This document shows positions 1 to 5,465 of a DNA stretch of 5,465 nucleotides, piece after piece; positions within the stretch are counted from its first letter, which is position 1, and each line of letters begins with the position of its first letter. Made by a program: the position numbers and the translations under genes. The notes beneath the pieces were generated by a model. The model made no database searches. It was not told where the DNA came from and worked only from the letters and a program-made list of their open reading frames with translations. Origin of the DNA: Burkholderiales bacterium (GTDB lineage Bacteria > Pseudomonadota > Gammaproteobacteria > Burkholderiales > Usitatibacteraceae); NCBI GenBank assembly GCA_017880705.1, contig JADGRS010000240.1:1-5465 (forward strand), in the 5' to 3' direction.

Positions 1-881
1 AGTCCGGCGAGGCGCTCTTCTTCGAGCTCGCGATGGAGGACCTGGTCCGGGCGGCCGACCTCTTCAAGCCGGTCCACGAAGCCACGGCGGGAATCGACGG
101 CTGGGTCTCGCTCGAGGTCTCGCCGCTTCTCGTGAACGACACCGCGGCAGCGGTCAAGTCCGCGACGCAGCTCCATGCGCGCGCGCGACGCTCCAATCTC
201 TTCATCAAGATTCCCGGCACCCCCGCGGGTGTGGCGGCGATCGAGGAATCGATCTTCCTGGGCGTGCCGATCAACGTGACGCTCCTTTTCTCGCGCGAGC
301 AGTATGTGGCGGCGGCCGAGGCGTACATGCGCGGCATCGAGCGGCGCATCGCCGCGGGACGCGATCCGCGCGTGGCGTCGGTCGCGTCGCTCTTCGTGAG
401 CCGGTGGGACGTGGCCGTGAAGGACACGGTGCCCGCCGAGCTTCGCAACCGCCTCGGGATCGCCATCGCGCAGCGCACGTACAAGGCCTATCGCGAGCTC
501 CTCGCCTCGCCGCGCTGGAAGAGCCTCGCGAGCGCCGGCGCGCAGCCGCAACGCATGCTCTGGGCGAGCACCGGCACCAAGGATCCCGCGGCGCGCGACG
601 TGCTCTACATCGAAGCGCTCGCGGCACCCGACACGATCGACACGATCCCCGAGAAGACGCTTGCCGCCTTCGCCAGCCATGGCAAGGTGGGCGAGGCCAT
701 GCGGCCCGACGGCGGCGACGCCGAGGCGACGATCGCGCAATTCAAGCGCGCGGGCATCGATGTCGACGCGGTCGCCTCGCAACTCCAGCGAGAAGGCGGC
801 GACGCGTTCGCGAAATCGTGGAGCGATCTCATGAGCCGGATCGCCGCGAAGGGCGACGTGCTGACGAAGGATTTGGGATGA
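1..881 (+). CDS. tal: Transaldolase, 5'-truncated by window edge
   Basis: Transaldolase moves a dihydroxyacetone unit between sugar phosphates (sedoheptulose 7-phosphate plus glyceraldehyde 3-phosphate to erythrose 4-phosphate plus fructose 6-phosphate) in the cytosolic non-oxidative pentose phosphate pathway. The frame is open from base 3 to the TGA at 879-881. The ATG at 33 is an internal methionine, because similarity-like sequence ([13 protein letters not shown]) continues to the left edge. Seen: [11 protein letters not shown] with its conserved Glu at codon 114-116; [12 protein letters not shown], whose Lys (codon 207-209) is the expected Schiff-base lysine; NVTLLFS, with the Asn and Thr typical of the active site; ASLFVSR; and [10 protein letters not shown]. 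The pattern matches the ~370-residue bacterial transaldolase subfamily seen in actinobacteria, so about 80-90 N-terminal residues, including the first catalytic Asp and the TTNPS motif, should lie outside. The gene ends here without a fused phosphoglucose isomerase domain, unlike some relatives. It overlaps ppk2 by 4 bp and is probably co-transcribed with it. Confidence 0.95.
   Translation, partial: SGEALFFELAMEDLVRAADLFKPVHEATAGIDGWVSLEVSPLLVNDTAAAVKSATQLHARARRSNLFIKIPGTPAGVAAIEESIFLGVPINVTLLFSREQYVAAAEAYMRGIERRIAAGRDPRVASVASLFVSRWDVAVKDTVPAELRNRLGIAIAQRTYKAYRELLASPRWKSLASAGAQPQRMLWASTGTKDPAARDVLYIEALAAPDTIDTIPEKTLAAFASHGKVGEAMRPDGGDAEATIAQFKRAGIDVDAVASQLQREGGDAFAKSWSDLMSRIAAKGDVLTKDLG
866..871 (+). 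promoter_or_regulatory. Ribosome binding site of ppk2 inside tal
   Basis: GAAGGA lies 6 nt before the ATG at 878 and is embedded in the last codons of the transaldolase gene. It supports the 878 start rather than any start further upstream in the same frame, where the sequence is only a shadow of tal. Together with the ATGA stop/start overlap it suggests translational coupling. Confidence 0.7.
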
Positions 882-1747
882 AGATCAGGTCGGAGCAGTT
901 TCGGGTGCGGGACGGAGCCGGGGTCGACCTCGGAAAATGGCCGACGAGGATCGACCCCGTATGCAAGTCGAAGGAGCAATACCATGAGCTCCTGGCGCAA
1001 CACGTCGCGCAGCTGAGCGAGCAGCAACAGCTTCTCTATGCGTCGAATCGCTACGCCGTCCTGCTGATTTTCCAGGCCATGGATGCGGCCGGAAAGGACG
1101 GCGCCATCAAGCACGTGATGTCCGGGGTCAATCCGCAAGGCTGCCAGGTGTTCAGCTTCAAGCATCCCACGCCCGCGGAGCTGCAGCACGATTTTCTCTG
1201 GCGCACGACGCGCGAGTTGCCGGAACGCGGGCGCATCGGCATCTTCAACCGGTCGTACTACGAGGAGGTGCTGATCGCGCGCGTCCATCCGGAGATCCTC
1301 CACAGCGAAGGATTGCCGGACGCGCCGCGCGACGAGAAGGCGGTCTGGCGCGAGCGGTATCGCTCCATCGTGAGCCTGGAAAGACACCTCGGCCGCAACG
1401 GGACTCGCATCGTCAAGTTCTACCTGCACCTCTCGAAGGCGGAACAGAGAAAGCGCTTCCTCGCACGCATCGACGATCCGGAGAAGAACTGGAAATTCAG
1501 CGCCGCCGACGTGGAGGAGCGGAAATTCTGGAAGCAATACATGAAGGCGTACGAGCAATGCCTCGATGCGACGAGCACCCGCGACGCTCCCTGGTACGTC
1601 GTGCCCGCCGACGACAAGGACAGCGCCCGGTTGATCGTCTCCCGGATCGTCCTCGACGCGCTGGAAGGGCTCAAGATGTCCTACCCGAGGACGAGCGCGC
1701 AACACCGCCGGGAATTGCTCGCGATCCGCAAGCGGCTCGCCGGCTAG
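878..1747 (+). CDS. ppk2: Polyphosphate kinase 2 family protein (PPK2, class III-like)
   Basis: A 289-residue PPK2 protein, a P-loop kinase that transfers phosphate between polyphosphate and nucleotides in the cytosol; family members of this type phosphorylate AMP and/or ADP using polyphosphate. Seen: a Walker A-like loop MDAAGKDG at residues 68-75 (Lys73), followed by [13 protein letters not shown]; a Walker B-region motif [18 protein letters not shown] at 121-138; and a lid-type basic/aromatic block at about 191-226 including [18 protein letters not shown] and [13 protein letters not shown]. Length is normal for single-domain PPK2. The motif style ([18 protein letters not shown], a KMSYP element near residue 266) is what I associate with the AMP/ADP-using class III group; the class assignment is a family-pattern judgement, not proven. 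A longer frame is open upstream to base 404, but that part is a shadow of tal and is excluded because of the internal ribosome binding site. The ATGA overlap with tal indicates an operon. Confidence 0.92.
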   Translation: MKIRSEQFRVRDGAGVDLGKWPTRIDPVCKSKEQYHELLAQHVAQLSEQQQLLYASNRYAVLLIFQAMDAAGKDGAIKHVMSGVNPQGCQVFSFKHPTPAELQHDFLWRTTRELPERGRIGIFNRSYYEEVLIARVHPEILHSEGLPDAPRDEKAVWRERYRSIVSLERHLGRNGTRIVKFYLHLSKAEQRKRFLARIDDPEKNWKFSAADVEERKFWKQYMKAYEQCLDATSTRDAPWYVVPADDKDSARLIVSRIVLDALEGLKMSYPRTSAQHRRELLAIRKRLAG

Positions 1748-1750
1748 CTC

Positions 1751-1770
1751 GCGGGAGCGTACGCTGCCGC
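1751..1770. repeat. Imperfect 20-bp palindrome after ppk2
   Basis: The 10-bp perfect palindrome AGCGTACGCT (1756-1765) is flanked by GCGG and CCGC arms, giving a 20-bp inverted repeat with a single G/G mismatch pair (1755/1766). It begins 4 nt after the ppk2 stop. As RNA it could form a short hairpin with a GTAC loop, but no run of T follows, so it is not a convincing intrinsic terminator. It could equally be a protein-binding site or chance in GC-rich DNA. The rest of 1748-1838 shows a second tiny stem (CCCG 1810-1813 with CGGG 1819-1822) and no promoter I can defend. Confidence 0.35.
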
Positions 1771-1824
1771 ACCGACCCCGGCGTGGGCGCGCGTTAGCCT
1801 CTGAACCTGCCCGCCAAACGGGTC

Positions 1825-1830
1825 GAGGAG
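1825..1830 (+). promoter_or_regulatory. Ribosome binding site of the PRC-barrel gene
   Basis: GAGGAG lies 8 nt before the ATG at 1839. This spacing favours that ATG over the in-frame ATG at 1851. It is the best Shine-Dalgarno match in the window, which suggests the gene can be well translated on its own and not only by coupling to ppk2. Confidence 0.7.
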
Positions 1831-1838
1831 AAAGACAC

Positions 1839-2687
1839 ATGTTACGCAGCATGAAGGATCTCGAGCACTTCGCTATTCGCGCGACCGACGGCACCATCGG
1901 CCACGCGAAGGATTTCTACTTCGACGACGCGGCGTGGACCATCCGCTATCTCGTCGTCGACACCGGCAGCTGGCTGTCGAGCCGGAAGGTGCTGATCTCG
2001 CCGATCTCCATCGGCCATGCGAACTGGGCGGAAAAGGTGCTGCCGGTCTCGATCACGAAAGAGCAGGTGAAGCACAGTCCCGACATCGATACCGAGAAGC
2101 CGGTCTCGCGGCAGCACGAGCTGGGGTACCTCTCCTACTACGGCTACCAGGATTATTGGAGCGGCGATGGCCTCTGGGGCGACATGTCCTACCCGAGCCT
2201 GTTGATGCCGGCCTACGCCGGCCTGGTGTCGGCGCCGCCGGTCATACCGCCCGACGCGGGGACGGTATCCGCGCGGGCAGAAGCGGCGCGGCACAAGGAG
2301 GGCGATCCCCACCTTCGCAGCTGCAAAGGGATATTGGACTACGACATCCAGGCAACCGACGGCGACATCGGCCACGTGCAGGACCTGCTCGTCGACGAGG
2401 AGACCTGGGCCATCCGGTACATGGTGGTCGAGACGGGCCACTGGTGGCTCGGTCACCGCGTGCTCGTCGCGCCGCAATGGATCCGGAAGGTCAGCTGGTC
2501 CGACACCGCGGTCTCGGTCAATCTCACCCGGCAGGCGGTGAAGGACGCTCCGCCCTACGACTCGGCAGCGCAGCTCGACCGGGAGCAGGAAATCGGCATC
2601 CACGAGCATTACGGGCTCCCCGCCTATTGGTCGGCCGAGGCAAAACGGCCGGCCGCGCCACTGGGGCAGGGTCAGCTGGGTCTCTGA
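1839..2687 (+). CDS. Tandem PRC-barrel domain protein
   Basis: A 282-residue protein with two copies of a PRC-barrel unit. PRC-barrels are small beta-barrel domains found in the ribosome maturation factor RimM, photosynthetic reaction centre H subunits and many stress- or envelope-linked proteins of unclear role. Unit A covers residues ~8-107 and unit B ~165-264. Both share ATDGxIGHxxD (15-25 and 172-182), the W-x-IRY-x-VV-x-TG-x-W core (33-45 and 190-202), a VLI/VLV-(S/A)P strand (51-55 and 208-212), and then, about 50 residues later, a Y-G-x-x-x-YW end (YGYQDYW 101-107, YGLPAYW 258-264). The ~57-residue linker is Pro/Ala/Gly-rich. I see no signal peptide or transmembrane helix, so a cytosolic location is likely. 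The enzymatic activity, if any, is unknown; binding or regulatory roles are more typical. It lies 91 bp downstream of ppk2 on the same strand and overlaps the phosphoketolase gene tail-to-tail by 16 bp. The domain call is firm; the function is not. Confidence 0.9.
   Translation: MLRSMKDLEHFAIRATDGTIGHAKDFYFDDAAWTIRYLVVDTGSWLSSRKVLISPISIGHANWAEKVLPVSITKEQVKHSPDIDTEKPVSRQHELGYLSYYGYQDYWSGDGLWGDMSYPSLLMPAYAGLVSAPPVIPPDAGTVSARAEAARHKEGDPHLRSCKGILDYDIQATDGDIGHVQDLLVDEETWAIRYMVVETGHWWLGHRVLVAPQWIRKVSWSDTAVSVNLTRQAVKDAPPYDSAAQLDREQEIGIHEHYGLPAYWSAEAKRPAAPLGQGQLGL
1860..2159 (+). repeat. PRC-barrel unit A (first copy of internal duplication)
   Basis: Residues ~8-107 of the PRC-barrel protein, which align without large gaps to residues ~165-264 (unit B). 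Shared landmarks in order: ATDG-x-IGH, W-x-IRY-x-VV, VLI-S/A-P, a polar strand ending VxI/VNLT plus a (E/Q)xVK(H/D) turn, and YGxxxYW. The protein similarity is clear while the DNA has diverged, indicating an old duplication. Confidence 0.75.
2331..2630 (+). repeat. PRC-barrel unit B (second copy of internal duplication)
   Basis: Residues ~165-264. It keeps all landmarks of unit A. Differences include [10 protein letters not shown] in place of [10 protein letters not shown] after the core strand, and a more acidic DEETW before IRY. Both units carry the terminal Y-G-x-x-x-YW element, so that element belongs to the repeating unit and not only to the C-terminus. Confidence 0.75.
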
Positions 2688-5074
2688 TCGGGCGGCGCGT
2701 TCATTGACGTGGACGCGCCCCACGTCCAGTCGCGGATCTCCGGCATGTCGCGGCCGTGCGCCTCGATGTAGCGGCGGTGCTCGGCGAGCTTTTCCTCCAG
2801 GCGGCCCTTGAGGCCCGCGCCCTGGTCGCGGGCCTGCGGCACGCGCTCGACGGTGTCCATCGCGAGATGGAAACGGTCGAGATCGTTCAGCACCGTCATG
2901 TCGAAGGGCGTCGTGATGGTGCCTTCCTCCTTGTAGCCGCGCACGTGGATGTTGTCGTGGTTGGTGCGCCGGTAGGTGAGGCGGTGAATGAGCCACGGGT
3001 ATCCGTGGAAGGCGAAGATGACCGGCTTGTCACGCGTGAAGAGCGCATCGAAGGCTTCATCGCTCAATCCGTGCGGATGCTCGAGCGGGGGCTGCAATCG
3101 CATGAGGTCGACGACATTGACCACGCGGATCTTGAGCCGAGGCAGGTGCTCGCGCAGGATCGACACCGCGGCCAGCGTCTCCAGCGTCGGCACGTCGCCA
3201 CAGCACGCCATCACGACATCAGGATCGCCGCCCTTGTCGTTGCTCGCCCACTGCCAGATGCCGATTCCATCGGCGCAGTGCGTGGCCGCGGCGTCGATGT
3301 CGAGCCACTGCGGCGCCGGGTGCTTGCCCGCGACGACGACGTTCACGTAGTGGCGGCTTCGCAGGCAGTGGTCCATCACGGAGAGGAGGCAGTTCGCATC
3401 GGGCGGCAGGTACACGCGAACGATCTCGGCCTTCTTGTTGACGACGTGGTCGATGAAGCCGGGATCCTGGTGGGTGAAGCCGTTGTGATCCTGGCGCCAT
3501 ACGTGGGAGCTCAACAGATAATTCAGCGAGGCGATCCTGCGCCGCCACGGAATGTGCGAGGACACCTTCAGCCACTTCGCATGCTGGTTGAACATCGAGT
3601 CGACGATGTGCACGAACGCCTCGTAGCAGTTGAAGAGCCCGTGGCGCCCGGTGAGGAGATAGCCTTCGAGCCAGCCCTCGCACTGGTGCTCGCTCAGCAT
3701 CTCCACGACGCGGCCGGTGCGCGCGAGGAATTCGTCGCCCGGCACGGTCTCGGCATCCCATTGGCGCGCCGTCGTTTCGAAAAGGGCTTCGAGTCCGTTG
3801 GAGAGCGTCTCGTCGGGGCCGAAGACGCGGAAATTGCGCTGCTCCGCGTTCATCTTGTCGACGTCGCGAAGGAATGGCCCCAGCACATGCGTGTCGCCGA
3901 TGCCGCTCACGCCCGGCGAGGGCACGGCCGCCGCGTAGTCGCGAAAATCCGGCATTCGCAGGTCGCGCAACAACAGTCCGCCATTGGCGTGGGGATTCGC
4001 GCCCATGCGCCGCTCGCCCTTGGGCGCGAGCGCGGCCAACTCGGGCTTGAGCCGCCCGCGCTCGTCGAAGAGCTCTTCCGCGCGATAGCTCTTCAGCCAG
4101 CTCTCCAGCAGCGCGAGATGCCCGGGATGGGTCGCCGGATCGGAGATCGGCACCTGGTGCGAGCGAAACGTGCCTTCGTTCGGCAGGCCGTCGACGAGCT
4201 TCGGGCCAGTCCAGCCCTTCGGTGAGACGAGGACGATCATCGGCCAGCGCGGGCGCGCGCGATTGTCGAGGACGCGTGCGTCGTGCTGGATCTTCGCGAT
4301 CGCCTCCACCGCCGCGTCGAGCGCAGTGGCCATGGCCTCGTGCATCGGCGCAGGCTCGTGGCCTTCGACGAAGTACGGCGCCCATCCGTACCCGCGCAGC
4401 AATTGGTCCAGCTCGTCGCGGGGAATGCGCGCAAGGATCGTGGGGTTGGAGATCTTGTAGCCGTTGAGGTGCAGTATCGGCAGCACCGCGCCGTCGGTGG
4501 CGGGATCGAGGAACTTGTTGGAATGCCACGCCGTCGCGAGCGGCCCCGTCTCCGCCTCGCCATCTCCGATGACGCAGGCGACGACGAGGCCGGGATTGTC
4601 GAGCACCGCGCCGAACGCGTGGCTCAGCGAATAGCCGAGCTCGCCGCCCTCGTGGATCGAGCCGGGGCACTCGGGCGATGCGTGGCTGGGAATTCCTCCG
4701 GGAAACGAGAACTGGCGGAAGAGCTTCCGCAATCCCGCTTCGTCCCGGCCGATGTGCGGATAGACCTCGCTGTAGGTCCCTTCGAGGTAGGTGTTGCCCA
4801 CCACCGCGGGACCGCCGTGGCCCGGACCCGAGACATAGATCATGTCGAGGCCGTGCTTCGTGATGACCCGGTTCAGGTGCGCGTAGATGAAATTCTGTCC
4901 GGGAGTCGTGCCCCAATGCCCGAGGAGCATCGGCTTCACGTCGGCGAGCGCGAGGGGGCGTTTCAGCAGCGGATTGTCCTGAAGGTAGATCTGCCCCACC
5001 GCGAGGTAGTTGGCGGCGCGCCAGTAGGCGTCGATCCCCTGAAGAAGCTCCGGCGTCAGCGTGCGGGCATTCAT
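2672..5074 (-). CDS. xfp: Phosphoketolase (xylulose 5-phosphate / fructose 6-phosphate)
   Basis: An 800-residue thiamine diphosphate (TPP) enzyme that splits xylulose 5-phosphate, and often fructose 6-phosphate, with inorganic phosphate to give acetyl phosphate plus glyceraldehyde 3-phosphate or erythrose 4-phosphate. Seen: HWGTTPG (53-59); GPGHGGPA (83-90); [19 protein letters not shown] (130-148); the TPP/Mg motif [14 protein letters not shown] (170-183) followed by LNGYKI (203-208); SPKGWTGPK (284-292); [10 protein letters not shown] (419-428); [14 protein letters not shown] (466-479) and YEAFVHI (484-490); and [10 protein letters not shown] (651-660). The order is XFP N-terminal, central TPP and C-terminal domains, at normal family length (~790-830) and without breaks. 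The ATG at 5072-5074 is the only plausible start: an in-frame stop lies at 5096-5098 and the N-terminus ([19 protein letters not shown]) is family-typical. No clear Shine-Dalgarno precedes it. The last ~14 residues (after RDWTW) are a short extra tail; the final codons overlap the PRC-barrel gene. Substrate preference cannot be read from the sequence. Confidence 0.97.
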   Translation of the reverse strand: MNARTLTPELLQGIDAYWRAANYLAVGQIYLQDNPLLKRPLALADVKPMLLGHWGTTPGQNFIYAHLNRVITKHGLDMIYVSGPGHGGPAVVGNTYLEGTYSEVYPHIGRDEAGLRKLFRQFSFPGGIPSHASPECPGSIHEGGELGYSLSHAFGAVLDNPGLVVACVIGDGEAETGPLATAWHSNKFLDPATDGAVLPILHLNGYKISNPTILARIPRDELDQLLRGYGWAPYFVEGHEPAPMHEAMATALDAAVEAIAKIQHDARVLDNRARPRWPMIVLVSPKGWTGPKLVDGLPNEGTFRSHQVPISDPATHPGHLALLESWLKSYRAEELFDERGRLKPELAALAPKGERRMGANPHANGGLLLRDLRMPDFRDYAAAVPSPGVSGIGDTHVLGPFLRDVDKMNAEQRNFRVFGPDETLSNGLEALFETTARQWDAETVPGDEFLARTGRVVEMLSEHQCEGWLEGYLLTGRHGLFNCYEAFVHIVDSMFNQHAKWLKVSSHIPWRRRIASLNYLLSSHVWRQDHNGFTHQDPGFIDHVVNKKAEIVRVYLPPDANCLLSVMDHCLRSRHYVNVVVAGKHPAPQWLDIDAAATHCADGIGIWQWASNDKGGDPDVVMACCGDVPTLETLAAVSILREHLPRLKIRVVNVVDLMRLQPPLEHPHGLSDEAFDALFTRDKPVIFAFHGYPWLIHRLTYRRTNHDNIHVRGYKEEGTITTPFDMTVLNDLDRFHLAMDTVERVPQARDQGAGLKGRLEEKLAEHRRYIEAHGRDMPEIRDWTWGASTSMNAPPDQRPS
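2694..2726. other. Two competing hairpins between convergent gene ends
   Basis: GGCGCGT (2694-2700) is exactly complementary to ACGCGCC (2713-2719), with a 12-nt loop. GACGTGG (2706-2712) is exactly complementary to CCACGTC (2720-2726), with ACGCGCC itself as a 7-nt loop. The two stems share space and should exclude each other. They begin 6 nt after the PRC-barrel stop and lie within the last codons of the phosphoketolase gene. No T-run follows on either strand, so this is not a standard intrinsic terminator; it may slow transcription or protect 3' ends, or simply reflect GC-rich coding sequence. Confidence 0.4.
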
Positions 5075-5223
5075 GGCTAGAACGTCAGAGGCGGCCTACC
5101 GCAAGTAGTTCAAGGCGATGTCCTACATTCTCTTGAGGGAATCCGCCTATACGCGCCGGGAGCAAGGGCCTGTAGCCTTCCAGTTGCACCCTTCGTCCGT
5201 CGCTGCAGGGGTGGAAGAAGGCC
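5075..5223. promoter_or_regulatory. Divergent intergenic region with spaced CCTA-type hexamers
   Basis: This 149-bp gap separates the phosphoketolase gene (minus) from the PAS-domain gene (plus) and must hold the promoter for at least one of them. I see related hexamers on the plus strand: CCTACC (5095), CCTACA (5122), CCTATA (5146) and CCTGTA (5169), with start-to-start steps of 27, 24 and 23 bp. The last three fall about two helical turns apart, which would put them on a similar DNA face. The third sits in GCCTATACGCG and the fourth in GGCCTGTAGCC. No convincing sigma-70 -35/-10 pair with 16-18 bp spacing is visible on either strand. The hexamers are candidate binding sites for a regulator or part of an unusual promoter. 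Confidence 0.4.
5213..5221 (+). promoter_or_regulatory. Ribosome binding site of the PAS-domain gene
   Basis: The purine-rich GGAAGAAGG lies just before the ATG at 5224. Its core GGAAG ends 6 nt before the start codon. An in-frame stop at 5173-5175 and the lack of ATG/GTG between them fix 5224 as the start. Confidence 0.55.
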
Positions 5224-5465
5224 ATGCCCAAAGTCGTCAACGAACCCGCCGCCCACGACGCCGCCACCGGCACGGCGGGGGATATCGACTGGGTTCGGCG
5301 CCAGGAAGCGCTGCTTGAAACCGGGGCCCTGCAGAGCGCGATCTTCAACAGCGCCAACTTCTCGAGCATCGCCACCGACGCCAAGGGCGTCATCCAGATC
5401 TTCAACGTCGGCGCCGAGCGCATGCTCGGCTACACCGCCGCCGAGGTGATGAACAAGATCACGCC
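5224..5465 (+). CDS. PAS-domain signalling protein, 3'-truncated by window edge
   Basis: The first 80 codons of a longer protein that runs off the right edge. After a ~35-residue Ala/Asp-rich leader with no membrane segment, a PAS domain begins: ALQSAIFNSANFSSIATD (35-52), then KGVIQIFNVGAERMLGY (54-70) and TAAEVMNKIT (71-80). The D-x-x-G-x-I, N61, AExMLGY and following A-A-E-V pattern is typical of the start of a PAS sensor domain, which senses ligands, redox state or light, or mediates dimerisation. PAS domains at this position usually belong to histidine kinases, hybrid kinases or GGDEF/EAL proteins; which one applies cannot be seen. With no N-terminal membrane helix, a soluble cytosolic sensor is likely. 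It is divergent from the phosphoketolase gene, so shared or reciprocal control is possible but not shown. Confidence 0.85.
   Translation, partial: MPKVVNEPAAHDAATGTAGDIDWVRRQEALLETGALQSAIFNSANFSSIATDAKGVIQIFNVGAERMLGYTAAEVMNKIT

Noticed and set aside
1751..1770. Intrinsic terminator after ppk2
   Set aside because: The palindrome has a mismatch, a very short stem as RNA and no T-run after it.
605..1897. 430-codon open frame on the minus strand across tal and ppk2
   Set aside because: It lies antisense to two well-recognised genes, has Arg/Pro/Ala-rich low-complexity composition and no recognisable motif. Long antisense frames are expected in high-GC DNA where stop codons are rare.
2694..2726. 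H-type pseudoknot formed by the two overlapping stems
   Set aside because: Both stems are 7 bp but the connecting loops after the second and third arms would be 0 nt, which is sterically implausible; alternative hairpins are the simpler reading.
1842..2996. 384-codon minus-strand frame across the PRC-barrel gene
   Set aside because: Antisense to a clearly repeated domain protein and to the end of phosphoketolase in a different frame; no motifs.
2756..4225. 489-codon plus-strand frame inside the phosphoketolase gene
   Set aside because: Antisense to conserved phosphoketolase sequence including catalytic motifs, with no family-like motifs of its own. It is a codon-bias shadow.
3219..4916. 565-codon minus-strand frame overlapping phosphoketolase in another frame
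   Set aside because: Same strand, shifted frame, extremely Arg-rich translation; the phosphoketolase frame is intact throughout, so this is not a frameshifted gene.
5133..5153. TTGAGG and TATACG as a sigma-70 promoter
   Set aside because: The gap between the two hexamers is only 9 bp, far from the 16-18 bp needed.
5118..5318. 66-codon plus-strand frame starting in the divergent intergenic region
   Set aside because: No ribosome binding site, runs out of frame into the PAS gene, Arg/His-rich at the end; better explained as chance.
5085..5423. 112-codon minus-strand frame over the intergenic region and the start of the PAS gene
   Set aside because: It is antisense to the PAS coding sequence and would fill the only promoter-sized gap; no recognisable features.
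1..5465. CRISPR array, defence system, insertion sequence, integron, tRNA or rRNA
   Set aside because: No direct-repeat arrays, transposase or nuclease motifs, terminal inverted repeats or RNA gene sequence were recognised; nearly all bases are in conserved metabolic or signalling genes.

Overview
The window reads as a slice of a high-GC proteobacterial chromosome, most likely a betaproteobacterium. This is inferred from strong G/C third-position bias, long antisense shadow frames and the style of the proteins; no rRNA or other marker fixes the taxon. The sequence is densely coding. There are no tRNAs, rRNAs, CRISPR arrays, insertion sequences or phage genes that I can see.

Layout: (1) Bases 1-881, plus strand: the last ~80% of a transaldolase whose N-terminus lies off the left edge. 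(2) 878-1747, plus: a complete polyphosphate kinase 2 (PPK2) family protein, its ATG overlapping the transaldolase stop as ATGA. (3) 1748-1838: a 91-bp gap with a small palindrome and a good ribosome binding site. (4) 1839-2687, plus: a 282-residue protein made of two tandem PRC-barrel units. (5) 2672-5074, minus: a complete 800-residue phosphoketolase, convergent with the PRC-barrel gene and overlapping its 3' end by 16 bp. (6) 5075-5223: the only intergenic control region of any size, shared by two divergent genes, with a spaced series of CCTA-like hexamers. (7) 5224 to the right edge, plus: the first 80 codons of a PAS-domain protein, probably a signalling protein.

How the genes fit together (inference): transaldolase and phosphoketolase both act on sugar phosphates of the pentose phosphate pool. 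Phosphoketolase makes acetyl phosphate, from which an acetate kinase encoded elsewhere could make ATP. PPK2 moves phosphate between polyphosphate and nucleotides. The shared theme is energy supply and carbon rerouting when respiration or phosphate-bond supply is limiting, with a PRC-barrel protein of the stress or envelope-associated kind and a PAS sensor next door. I do not see a clearly new system. The points most worth checking are the hexamer series in the divergent promoter region, the overlapping convergent 3' ends with alternative hairpins, and the duplicated PRC-barrel protein with its repeated aromatic tail.
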